A stretch of 13,048 bases of DNA, from contig CAMLKW010000123.1 in assembly GCA_946480605.1 (NCBI GenBank), positions 1 to 13,048 on the forward strand, given 5' to 3'. Both the position numbers and the translations under genes were made by a program. Of this stretch, positions 1 through 7,800 are shown one piece after another; within the stretch, counting starts at the first letter, position 1; each line of letters begins with the position of its first letter. Source of the stretch: an uncultured Roseateles sp. (GTDB taxonomy: Bacteria; Pseudomonadota; Gammaproteobacteria; Burkholderiales; Burkholderiaceae). The notes under the pieces are model-generated. The model saw only the letters and a program-made list of their open reading frames with translations, searched no databases and was not told where the DNA came from.

Positions 1-301
1 CGGTGATCTCGCCGATGGGGTCGGGCATGGCGGCGATCTGCTCGCAGCCTTCGGCAACCGTCGCCAGCGTCTTGGCGTCGAGCTTCAGGCGGTCGCGCAG
101 CGGGCCGCTGAGTTCAGACGAACCCGCCAGATCGCGGGCGTTGGCTGCGGCCATGCTTGGGCCCGCCTCGCGCAGGCGGCGGGCCAGCGCAAGCAGTGCG
201 GTGTTCTTGGCGGCCGTGGAGGCGGCGGCCATCTGCGTGGCGGCGGCGCGGGCGGCGCGGCCGAGGTCGTCCATGTAGGCGGTCAGGCTCATGGCCGCCA
301 T
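1..301 (-). CDS. proA: Gamma-glutamyl phosphate reductase (glutamate-5-semialdehyde dehydrogenase), N-terminal part
   Basis: This gene is cut by the left window edge: only the first 100 codons are present and the C-terminal three quarters, with the catalytic Cys, lie outside. The translation begins MAAMSLTAYMDDLGRAARAA and continues with STAAKN, then a LRxAGPSMAAANARDL segment, DRLKLD, and EQIAAMPDPIGEIT. This series is typical of the ProA N-terminus, which binds NADPH and substrate. ProA is a cytosolic enzyme that reduces gamma-glutamyl phosphate to glutamate semialdehyde, the second step of proline synthesis. The ATG at 301 gives the longest form; an in-frame ATG at 292 is an equally plausible start, and neither has a strong Shine-Dalgarno sequence. 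The gene lies 19 bases downstream of the TPR gene on the same strand, so read-through from it is likely. Recognition is confident although partial. Confidence 0.9.
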   Translation of the reverse strand, partial: MAAMSLTAYMDDLGRAARAAATQMAAASTAAKNTALLALARRLREAGPSMAAANARDLAGSSELSGPLRDRLKLDAKTLATVAEGCEQIAAMPDPIGEIT

Positions 302-320
302 TGTCCCAAGAAGCCCCGGG

Positions 321-2108
321 CTAGAGCTTCGTAAGGTCGGGCCCGCCCTCCGCGCCGAACCAAGCCTTGCTCAACGCCTGGCGAGCGCTCTGCTCGGCCT
401 TGGCGTCGCCCTTGCGCTTGTAGACCTCGGCCAGCGCCGCCAGCGCCCAGCCGTTGTTGCGCACGCGGGCCAGCGAGTCGCGCAGCGCCGTCTCGGCCTC
501 ATCCAGCTTGCCCTGCCTCAGCTTCACGGCGCCCAGCGACTGGCGCACCGGGTAATACCAGTAGGGCGGCTCGGTGTAGGCCAGGCCGTCCTCGATGGCC
601 ACGGCCTGCTCGAACGCGGCCGCCGCGCCGGCCAGGTCGCCCTGGGCGTCGGCCAGCCGGCCGGCGGCCACCAGCCGGGCCGTCTGCGCGATGGCCTTGG
701 CCGGGATGCCCCAGGCGTCGAAGGCGCTGAAGTCGGCGGCCTCCAGCTTCGTCAGCGCGGCGATCTCATGCCCGGCGGCAGTTGCGTCCTTGCGCTGGGC
801 GTGCGCCACGGCGCGGGCGTAGTGGTACATGACCTTGACCAGCAGCAGATCGTCGGCCGGCGCCGGTAGCGCCAGGATGGCCTCGGGCGCGCTGAACTGC
901 GCATGCGTCGTGTACGGCGCGGCCTTGACGGGCTGCATGATGGGATAGGCCTTCACGACATCCACCGGCATGGACGCGTCCAGTTTCGCGGCCGAGGTCA
1001 CGGCCGTGCGCCCGTCGCCGCCCATCTGCGCCGACACCATCAGGAAGTGGATGTTGTGCGGGTAGTAGGCCGAGCGGTACAGCGGGTCCGACGGCGACTT
1101 GTTGAAGTAGGCCTCGTCGACTTCCGTGGCCTTGCGGTTCAGCTCCAGCGACTCGCGGTACAGGCCCACGCGGTAGTAGATGTGCGAGGGCATGTGCACG
1201 ATGTGGCCGGCGCCTGGCATCAGCGCGGCCAGGCGGCGCGCGGGGGCCAACGCGCGCTCAGGCGTCGTGGAGGCCTCGACCGCATGGATGTAGAGGTGGA
1301 TGGCGCCCGCATGGTTGGGGCTGCGCTTCAGCACCGTCTCCAGCGCGGTGACGACATCGGCCGTGCGGCCCTTGGGTTTCGCGCCACCGGCCTCCCAGTA
1401 GTCCCAGGGCTGGGTGTCCATGGACGCTTCGGCGTGCAGCGTCTGGATCAGGTCATCGCCGGGGAACTGCACGGCCACGCGCTTCATCGCGTCGGCATAG
1501 GCGGCATCCAGCGGCGCGCGGTCGGCGGGCTGCTCGGGCAGGTAACGCACCTGCAGCGCCTCGATGAGCGCCTTCTCGCGCGGCGGCAGTTGCCGCTTCA
1601 ACGCGGCGGCGCGCTGCAAAGCGGCCCAGGCGGGCGCGACGGCTTCGGGCTGCATGGGCACGTTGATGTTGGGGCCCAGGATCAGCGCCTCGCCCCAGAA
1701 GCACATCGCGCAGTTCGGGTCCAGCTTCTGCGCGGCCTGGAAGGAGCGCTGCGCCTCGGCATGGTTGAACGCAAAGGCCAGGCGCAGGCCCTGGTCGAAA
1801 TAGGCCTGCACCCGGGGCGCGGCCTTGCCCAGCTTGAAGGTCATGGCGCCGAGGTCGCCGTACAGCGGCACGTCGCCACCGGCCGCCTTCATCGCGGCGG
1901 GCTGGAAGGGCTGGGTCTCGGACTTGGTGGTGGCCGCGGCCAGCAGCGCCTGCAGCAGCACGGGCTGGCCCGCCGCGCCGGGGCGGCACAGGCCGCCGCC
2001 ATCCAGCAGCGGGTCGAAGGCCGGGCCGCTGCCGGCGGGGCCGGAGGCGGTTGTCAGCGCGGCGAGGCCGGCGGCGGACAGGGCGTGAAGCAGGCGGGGC
2101 GTCTTCAT
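321..2108 (-). CDS. Secreted tetratricopeptide-repeat protein of unknown function with Cys/His motifs
   Basis: This is a 595-residue protein. Its N-terminus (K2, R5, then a hydrophobic Ala/Leu stretch to about residue 20) looks like a Sec signal peptide, so a periplasmic or exported location is inferred. TPR-like helical pairs are visible at about 100-150 (FDQGLRLAFAFNHAEAQRSF, then the CAMCFWGEA segment), 255-330 and 480-580 (AAAFEQAV, LDEAETALRDSLARV, ALAALAEVYKRKGDA). Cys133 and Cys136 form a CxxC followed by a WGEA motif. Histidines cluster at 266/271/275, 302/305/309 and 351/354. I recognise the CxxC-x-WGEALxLGPNIN pattern from a widespread family annotated only as TPR protein; its biochemical role is not known to me. 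The ATG at 2108 is supported by GGAGG (2116-2120) seven bases upstream. The gene follows the acetyltransferase by 82 bases and precedes proA by 19. The stop is at 321-323. Confidence 0.85.
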   Translation of the reverse strand: MKTPRLLHALSAAGLAALTTASGPAGSGPAFDPLLDGGGLCRPGAAGQPVLLQALLAAATTKSETQPFQPAAMKAAGGDVPLYGDLGAMTFKLGKAAPRVQAYFDQGLRLAFAFNHAEAQRSFQAAQKLDPNCAMCFWGEALILGPNINVPMQPEAVAPAWAALQRAAALKRQLPPREKALIEALQVRYLPEQPADRAPLDAAYADAMKRVAVQFPGDDLIQTLHAEASMDTQPWDYWEAGGAKPKGRTADVVTALETVLKRSPNHAGAIHLYIHAVEASTTPERALAPARRLAALMPGAGHIVHMPSHIYYRVGLYRESLELNRKATEVDEAYFNKSPSDPLYRSAYYPHNIHFLMVSAQMGGDGRTAVTSAAKLDASMPVDVVKAYPIMQPVKAAPYTTHAQFSAPEAILALPAPADDLLLVKVMYHYARAVAHAQRKDATAAGHEIAALTKLEAADFSAFDAWGIPAKAIAQTARLVAAGRLADAQGDLAGAAAAFEQAVAIEDGLAYTEPPYWYYPVRQSLGAVKLRQGKLDEAETALRDSLARVRNNGWALAALAEVYKRKGDAKAEQSARQALSKAWFGAEGGPDLTKL

Positions 2109-2115
2109 GGCGGAG

Positions 2116-2120
2116 CCTCC
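2116..2120 (-). promoter_or_regulatory. Ribosome binding site of the TPR gene
   Basis: The minus strand reads GGAGG seven bases before the ATG at 2108. This is the clearest Shine-Dalgarno sequence in the window and fixes the start of the TPR protein. Confidence 0.7.
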
Positions 2121-2139
2121 AGGCGTTCAGGGCGGCGCC

Positions 2140-2168
2140 ATCGTCCCACCGGCATCTGCGGCTCACAA
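2140..2168 (-). promoter_or_regulatory. Weak sigma70-like promoter candidate for the TPR gene
   Basis: On the minus strand, TTGTGA (2168-2163) and GACGAT (2145-2140) are separated by 17 bases. They match 4 of 6 and 3 of 6 positions of the -35 and -10 consensus. The predicted transcript would start near 2133 and have a leader of about 25 bases carrying the GGAGG. Spacing and placement are good, but the hexamers are poor, so this is only a candidate. Confidence 0.25.
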
Positions 2169-2190
2169 GCTCAAGCCTGTGGATGCGACC

Positions 2191-2586
2191 TCAGCGCCGC
2201 AGACCCGGATGCTCCATCGCCACTTCCGAGACGCCGAAGCCAAGCTTCTCGTAGAAGGCGCAGACGCCGTCGCGCCCTGCACGCAACACCCAGGTCATGC
2301 GGTCGTTGTCGCCCATGGCTGTCCGCACGAGGGCGCTGCCAATGCAGCGGCCGCGGTGCGACGCCGCGACGACCACCATGGAGATGTAGCCATTGAAAAG
2401 CCCGTCGGTGATGGCACGCAGAAAGCCCACCACCTGCGTGCCCTCCACCGCGACCAAGGTCGTCTGAGAACGCTCCAGCAGCAAGCGGAAGACCTCCGCG
2501 TCCTGCACCCGGGGGCCCCAGGCGTTGTCCATGAGCAGCTGGCGTGCGGCTTCGACCTCGTCGGGCTGGATGGGGCGGATTTCCAC
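2191..2586 (-). CDS. GNAT-family N-acetyltransferase
   Basis: This 131-residue protein spans one GNAT fold and is of usual length for a stand-alone member. Motif A is visible as [18 protein letters not shown] (about residues 70-87), with the acetyl-CoA pyrophosphate loop R80-x-x-G83-x-A85. FYEKLGF at 111-117 is the usual motif B tyrosine segment. Members move an acetyl group from acetyl-CoA to an amine; the substrate cannot be read from the sequence. The start codon is GTG (2586-2584), directly after the TGA of the upstream hydroxylase gene with no base between. A run of G just before that stop can serve as the ribosome site, so translation is probably coupled. A longer overlapping frame on the same strand (2590-2171) lacks the GNAT motifs and was not chosen. 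Function beyond the family is unknown. Confidence 0.88.
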   Translation of the reverse strand: MEIRPIQPDEVEAARQLLMDNAWGPRVQDAEVFRLLLERSQTTLVAVEGTQVVGFLRAITDGLFNGYISMVVVAASHRGRCIGSALVRTAMGDNDRMTWVLRAGRDGVCAFYEKLGFGVSEVAMEHPGLRR

Positions 2587-3768
2587 TCACCCCCCGAACA
2601 TCATGCGCCGGGCGATGGCGGTCTTCAGCGGGCTGGCCACCTCAAGCCCTGCAAGCGCCAGGCCGCGCAGTGCGGGCAGGCCCGGCAGTCGCCAGGCGAA
2701 GCTGCGCGCCAGGAAGTCGGTCGCCGCGATCATGGGCCAGCGGTCCGGCGCACGCTGCCAATCCACACGGGCCAGCGTGGCGTCCAGGTTCTGTCCGGTT
2801 TCGGCGGCTTCGCGCAGCGCATCGACCAGTGCCTGCGCGTCGCGCAAACCCAGGTTCAAGCCCTGCCCGGCCACCGGATGCAGCGTCTGCGCCGCATTGC
2901 CGATGCGCAGCGCGCGGCCTTGCAGCAGCCGCGTCTCGGCGTTCAGGCCCAGCGGGAAGCACTTCAGCGGCGAGATGCCCGTCAGCCGGCCGGCCACGGC
3001 GGGCAGCTGCTGCTGGATGACGGTCAGGCGCTGCGCGTCGTTCAGCGACGCGATGTCGTCCTCGGCCTGCGGCAGGCACCAGACCAGCGCGGCGCGATGG
3101 CCTTGCGCATCGTCCGGCAGCGGCAGCAGCGCCAGCGGCCCGTTGCGCGTGAAGCGCTCGATGGCCAGGCCCTGCAGCCCCGGCGCGGCCAGGCGCACGC
3201 TGCCCACCCAGGCGTTCTGGTGGTAGTCGCTGGTGATGGACTTGTGATCCTGCTCGGCAAACACGCCGCCCTCGGCGACGACGGCGAGGTCGAAGCCGTC
3301 CACCAGCGGGCCTTCGCCGCTGTCCAGGTCGACACCGTCGGCGCGCGAGCGGATCGCATGCACCGCCGTGCCGAAGCGCGTGAACAGCCGCGCGGGCTGC
3401 GTGGCGGCCAGGTCCAGCCAGCGCTGCTGCAGCGGCGCCACCAGCGCGCCATAGGGCAGCACGGCGCCCAGCTGCGGCAGGCCCTGCTCGGCGGCGCGTA
3501 TCCACACCTCCCCCGCGATGGGTGCGGGCGGTGCCTGGCTGACATGCACGGTCTTGATGGCCTGGGCGACCTCGGGCCGCCAGGCCTGCAGACGCTGCAG
3601 CAGCCGAACGCTGCCCAGGTTCAGCGCCAGCGTGCGTGCGTCGCCGCTGATGTCGCGGTCCAGCGGGCGGGTGTCGAAAAGATGGATCTGCGCCTGCGGC
3701 AGCCGCTCGGCGGCCAGCAGGGCGAGCGCGAGGCCGGCGGGGCCCGCGCCGATGACGGCGAGGTTCAT
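2587..3768 (-). CDS. UbiH/UbiF/VisC/COQ6-family FAD-dependent hydroxylase
   Basis: This is a 393-residue flavoprotein monooxygenase of usual family length. The FAD-binding GAGPAG lies at residues 7-12. The UbiH-type DARTLALNLGS is at 43-53, ERFTRNGPLALLPLPD at about 204-219, and the C-terminal FAD-binding GNAAQTLHPVAGQGLNLGLRDA at 290-311. Enzymes of this family hydroxylate the aromatic ring of ubiquinone precursors using O2 and NAD(P)H, usually associated with the inner membrane. Which ring position this one modifies (UbiH, UbiI or UbiF type) cannot be decided here, so no symbol is given. In place of the usual DG motif near residue 165 it reads VVAEGG, which may be a normal variant. The ATG at 3768 has only a weak AGG upstream. 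It heads the minus-strand group hydroxylase-GNAT and diverges from the aldo/keto reductase. Confidence 0.9.
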   Translation of the reverse strand: MNLAVIGAGPAGLALALLAAERLPQAQIHLFDTRPLDRDISGDARTLALNLGSVRLLQRLQAWRPEVAQAIKTVHVSQAPPAPIAGEVWIRAAEQGLPQLGAVLPYGALVAPLQQRWLDLAATQPARLFTRFGTAVHAIRSRADGVDLDSGEGPLVDGFDLAVVAEGGVFAEQDHKSITSDYHQNAWVGSVRLAAPGLQGLAIERFTRNGPLALLPLPDDAQGHRAALVWCLPQAEDDIASLNDAQRLTVIQQQLPAVAGRLTGISPLKCFPLGLNAETRLLQGRALRIGNAAQTLHPVAGQGLNLGLRDAQALVDALREAAETGQNLDATLARVDWQRAPDRWPMIAATDFLARSFAWRLPGLPALRGLALAGLEVASPLKTAIARRMMFGG

Positions 3769-3789
3769 GGCCCTAACGATACCTGGGGC

Positions 3790-3818
3790 AAGGGGCGGCG
3801 CTTAAGCTGCCGCCCTTT
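3790..3818. promoter_or_regulatory. Strong 29-base dyad in the divergent spacer
   Basis: The arms 3790-3799 and 3809-3818 pair over ten positions (nine Watson-Crick and one G-T) around the palindrome GCTTAAGC (3800-3807), with one unpaired T at 3808. It sits between two divergent genes, so it is not placed as a terminator for either of them. It could be an operator, or a hairpin in the leader of the aldo/keto reductase mRNA, ending 27 bases before its ATG. A poor promoter for the minus-strand hydroxylase (TTAAGC at 3806-3801, TATCGT 18 bases on) would have its -35 inside the dyad. The structure is seen directly; its role is inferred. Confidence 0.5.
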
Positions 3819-3833
3819 CCCAAGCCCCCTGCC

Positions 3834-3838
3834 AAGGA
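3834..3838 (+). promoter_or_regulatory. Ribosome binding site of the aldo/keto reductase
   Basis: AAGGA lies seven bases before the ATG at 3846 and supports that start. Confidence 0.6.
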
Positions 3839-3845
3839 TCACCCC

Positions 3846-4829
3846 ATGCAATACCGCCGCCTCGGCCGCGCCGGCCTCCAGGTCTCCGAACTCTCGCTGG
3901 GCTCCTGGGTCACGTATCACAACCAGGTCGACACCAAGGCCGCCACCGAGATGCTGGCCGCCGCCTTCGATGCCGGCATCAACTTCTTCGACAACGCCGA
4001 GGTCTACGCCCAGGGCCAGAGCGAGGTCGTCATGGGCCAGGCCTTCAAGGCGCTGGGCTGGAACCGGCTGGACTACATCGTCTCCAGCAAGTTCTTCTGG
4101 GGCCTCGCTCGCGACGGCGTGACGACGACCAACCGCAAGGACACGCTGAACCGCAAGTACCTGATGCAGGCCGTGGACGGCTCGCTGAAGCGCCTGCAGC
4201 TGGACCACATCGACCTGATCTACTGCCATCGCCCCGACCCGCACACGCCCATCGAGGAGACGGTCTGGGCCATGAGCGACATCATCCGCCAGGGCAAGGC
4301 GCTGTACTGGGGCACCAGCGAGTGGAGCGCCGCCGACATCCGCGCCGCCTGGGAGATCGCCGAGCGCCACCACCTGCACAAGCCGGTCGTCGAGCAGCCG
4401 CAGTACCACCTGTTCCACCGCCGCAAGGTCGAGCAGGAGTTCGCGCGGCTGTACGACGACATCGGCCTGGGCCTGACCACCTGGAGCCCGCTGGCCTCGG
4501 GCCTGCTGACCGGCAAGTACCGCAGCGGCATCCCGGCCGGCAGCCGCGGCGCGCTGGAGACCATGGGCTGGATGCGCGAGCAGCTGCAGGACAAGGCCAG
4601 GAACGACGCCGTCGGCCAGCTGGGCGAGATTGCCGCCGAGCTGGGCTGCAGCACCGCGCAGCTGGCCATCGCCTGGATCAACCGCAACCCGCGCGTGTCC
4701 ACCGTCATCCTGGGCGCCAGCCGCATCGAGCAGCTGCGCGACAACCTCGGCGCGCTGGCCGTCACGCCCAGGCTGACGCCCGAGGTCGTGGCGCGCATCG
4801 ACGAGATCACCAAGCCCCTGGCGCAGTGA
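3846..4829 (+). CDS. Aldo/keto reductase, Kv-beta/YghZ-like group
   Basis: This 327-residue protein is full length for a TIM-barrel aldo/keto reductase. The catalytic tetrad is visible as D49 (FFDNAEVY), Y54, K82 (IVSSKFF) and H128 (IYCHRPDP). The N-terminal [19 protein letters not shown], the [12 protein letters not shown] segment at about 157-168, [14 protein letters not shown], and the NADPH-binding [14 protein letters not shown] near residues 285-300 place it close to voltage-gated K+ channel beta subunits and bacterial YghZ-type reductases. These reduce aldehydes and ketones with NADPH in the cytosol; the physiological substrate is not readable. It is well supported by an upstream AAGGA. 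It diverges from the ubiquinone hydroxylase gene, and 57 bases separate its stop from the first cyclase. I see no evidence that it works with the cyclases beyond shared strand. Confidence 0.92.
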   Translation: MQYRRLGRAGLQVSELSLGSWVTYHNQVDTKAATEMLAAAFDAGINFFDNAEVYAQGQSEVVMGQAFKALGWNRLDYIVSSKFFWGLARDGVTTTNRKDTLNRKYLMQAVDGSLKRLQLDHIDLIYCHRPDPHTPIEETVWAMSDIIRQGKALYWGTSEWSAADIRAAWEIAERHHLHKPVVEQPQYHLFHRRKVEQEFARLYDDIGLGLTTWSPLASGLLTGKYRSGIPAGSRGALETMGWMREQLQDKARNDAVGQLGEIAAELGCSTAQLAIAWINRNPRVSTVILGASRIEQLRDNLGALAVTPRLTPEVVARIDEITKPLAQ

Positions 4830-4845
4830 CGATTCACGTTCACTG
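4824..4845. repeat. Inverted repeat at the aldo/keto reductase stop codon
   Basis: A perfect six-base inverted repeat, CAGTGA (4824-4829) and TCACTG (4840-4845), has ten bases between its arms, and the left arm contains the stop codon. A TTCAC direct repeat (4833-4837, 4839-4843) lies within it. No T-run follows, so it is a weak terminator at best; it could be a regulator site ahead of the first cyclase, or chance. Confidence 0.3.
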
Positions 4846-4886
4846 AGGGCAAGACCCGGCCGGCGCGGCGCCGTTGCTGGCTGAGA

Positions 4887-7800
4887 ATGCGCGCCATGTG
4901 GGCTTGGATAACAAAAGGGTGCACAACCCTGATGGTCGTTGCGGGGCTGGCCACGTCGGCGTGGGCCGTCGTGCCGCGCTTCGAGCCCATCGGCGACCCG
5001 GGCGGCGTGCGCGACAACGTCGTGTCGGCGCTGGCCCTGGACGCCCGCGGCCTGCTGTGGGCCGGCTCGCCCGAGGGCCTGCTGCGCTACGACGGCTACA
5101 GCTTCCGGCGCCATCCGCTCAAGGCCCCCGACGGCCAGCTGCTGCCCGAGCAGTTCGTGCGCGCCATGCTGCCCGATCCGCGCGGCTGGATCTGGGTCGC
5201 GGCCGGCAACAGCGGCCTGGTGCGCCTGGACCTGAACCAGAACCGCTGGGACCGCTGGGCGCGCGACGGCAACTCCGCCGACGACGCCGCGCCCGCCGCC
5301 AACACGGTGCGCAGCTTCGCGCTGGAAAAGGACGGCACGCTGTGGCTGGGCGGCAGCGGCGGGCTGGACCGCTTCGACGTCAAGACCCAGCGCTTCACCC
5401 ACCACCGCGGCCGCGAGGACGGCCTGCCCGACCCGCGCGTGCAGACGCTGCTGGTGGACCGCCAGGGCACGCTGTGGATAGGCACCTGGCGCGGCCTCGC
5501 GCGCAAGCCCGCCGACGGCCCCATCGAGACGCTGGACGTGGGCCTGTCCGACCAGCTCGTCACGCTGATCGGCGAGACGCTGGACGGCCGCATCGTCGTC
5601 GGCACGGCCCAGGGCCGGCTGCGTGCGCTCTCAAGCGCCGGCCAGGTGCTGCCCTTCAGCAACGGCGCCGAGCCGGGTGCGGCCACTGGCGTGTCGCCGG
5701 TCATGGCCATGGTGCAGCCCGACGCCGAGGAGCTGTGGTTCGGCGACGCCTCCGGCCTGACGCGCCGCCATGCCGCCACCGGCGAGCTGATCGAGCGCCT
5801 GCCGCCCGCCGGCACTTCCAACGCCGGCTCGGTGCCGCGCAGCGACCTGCGCGCGCTGATGCGCGACCCCTCCGGCACCGTCTGGGCCGGCAGCTACGGC
5901 GGCGGCCTGATGCGCCACGTGCCCTCGCTGCCGGGCCTGAGCATGGTGCGCGAGCCGCTGCGAGGCGGCGCGGGCGGGCTGGACGTGCGCAGCATCCTGC
6001 AGCTGGACAACGGCGAGGTCTGGCTGGGCACGCTGGCCGGCGGCATCGAGCGCCGCGACCGCCAGCTGCAGCCCATCGCCGCCATCGCGCCGGGCAGCGC
6101 GGGCCTGCCGGCGGGGCGCGTCAACGCGCTGGGCCAGACCAAGGACGGCTCGGTCTGGGTGGCCGTGGACACGCAGTTGCTGCGCTTCGACATCCGCGGC
6201 CGCTGGCAGGAGACGCTGCGCAGCGGCAACGCCGTGCCGCGGCGCTTCCACGCCGGCGCCGACGGCTCGCTGTGGATCGCCACGCTGGACGGCCTGATGC
6301 GCTGGACGCCGGCAAAGCCGCAGATGCGCGCCATCCCGACCGCCGGCCTGGTGGGCGGCACCGGCGAGGTCAACGCCTTCGCCGCGCTGCCGGACGGCAG
6401 CCTGTGGGCCGGCGGCGCGGCGGGCCTGTTCCGCGTCGCCAGGCCGGGCGACGCCGAGCCCGTCGCCGAATGGGTGGAGCCCCAGGGCCTGACCGGCCAG
6501 ACCGTGCTGGGCATGGCCGTGGCACCCGACGGCCGGCTGTGGGTGGACACCGGCAACGGCCTGCACCGGCTGGTGCAGAGCGACGGCCAGCGCGCCCGCT
6601 TCGAGACCGTGCCGGCCGCCGAGCTGGGCGGCGCGTTCGGCGCCAACCTGTTGTTCGACGCCCGCGGCCGGGTCTGGTCGCAGCGCAACATGTACGACCC
6701 CAAGACCGGCGAGCGCCGCGAGCTGGGGCCGGCCGACGGCGCCGACCTGGGCACCGGCTGGTTTCGCGCCTATGCGCGGCTGGACGACGGCCGCATGCTG
6801 TTCGGCGGCGCGCGCGGCCTGCTGGCCATCGACCCCGAACGCTTCGCGCCCTGGAACTACCAGCCGCCGCTGGTCGCGTCCGAGCTGCGCGTGGAGGGCG
6901 AGGAGCGCGCCGTGCCGCAACCGGGCCAGCCGCTGGTGCTGGCGCCCGGCGAGCGCAGCTTCAGCCTGGCCTTCGCGGCGCTGGACTACAGCCAGCCGGC
7001 CCGCAACCGCTACCGCTACCGGCTGCAGGGCCTGGACCACGGCTGGGTGGAGGCCGGCGCCATGAGCCGCACGGCCACCTACACCAACCTGTCGCCGGGC
7101 CAGTACACGCTGCACCTGCAGGGCAGCAACCGCGACGGCGCCTGGGGCCCGGGCGAGCTGCAGTACACCGTGGAAGTGCGCGCCGCCTGGTGGCAGACGC
7201 GCTGGGCGCTGGCGCTGGCCGTCATCGCCGCGGCCGGCCTGGTGGCCTGCATCGTCGGCATGCGCACGCGGCTGCTGCTGCGCCACCGCCGTGTGCTGGA
7301 GGAGCGCGTGCGCGAGCGCACCGAGGAGCTGGAGGCCGCCAAGGCCGCGCTGACGGCCAAGTCCGCCGAGCTGGAGGAGGCCAGCCTGACCGACCCGCTG
7401 ACCGGCCTGCGCAACCGCCGCTTCCTGGACCGCCAGATGCCCGCCGACGCGGCGCTGGCGCTGCGCCACTACGAGCCCATCAGCGACGCCCCGGTGGAGG
7501 GCGAGAGCGAACAGGACCTGCTGTTCTTCCTCATCGACATCGACCACTTCAAGCGCATCAACGACGCCCACGGCCACATGGCCGGCGACGCGGTGCTGGA
7601 GCAGATGCGCGGCCGGCTGGAGCAGGTCTTCCGCGCCACCGACTACCTGGTGCGCTGGGGCGGCGAGGAGTTCCTCATCGTCGCGCGCGGCACGCCGCGC
7701 TCGCGCGCCGCCGAGCTGGCCGAGCGCGCCCGCCAGGCGGTGGCGTCGCAGCCCTTCGAGCTGGACGGCGGCGTGCGCCTGGCGCAGACCTGCTCGGTAG

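Noticed and set aside
903..2396. A 497-codon plus-strand frame opposite the TPR gene
   Set aside because: Arg/Gly/Val/His-rich shadow of a minus-strand gene that has TPR motifs and a good ribosome site.
2107..4122. A 671-codon plus-strand frame across the acetyltransferase, hydroxylase and reductase start
   Set aside because: It crosses three well-supported genes on other frames and reads as low-complexity His/Arg/Gln-rich sequence.
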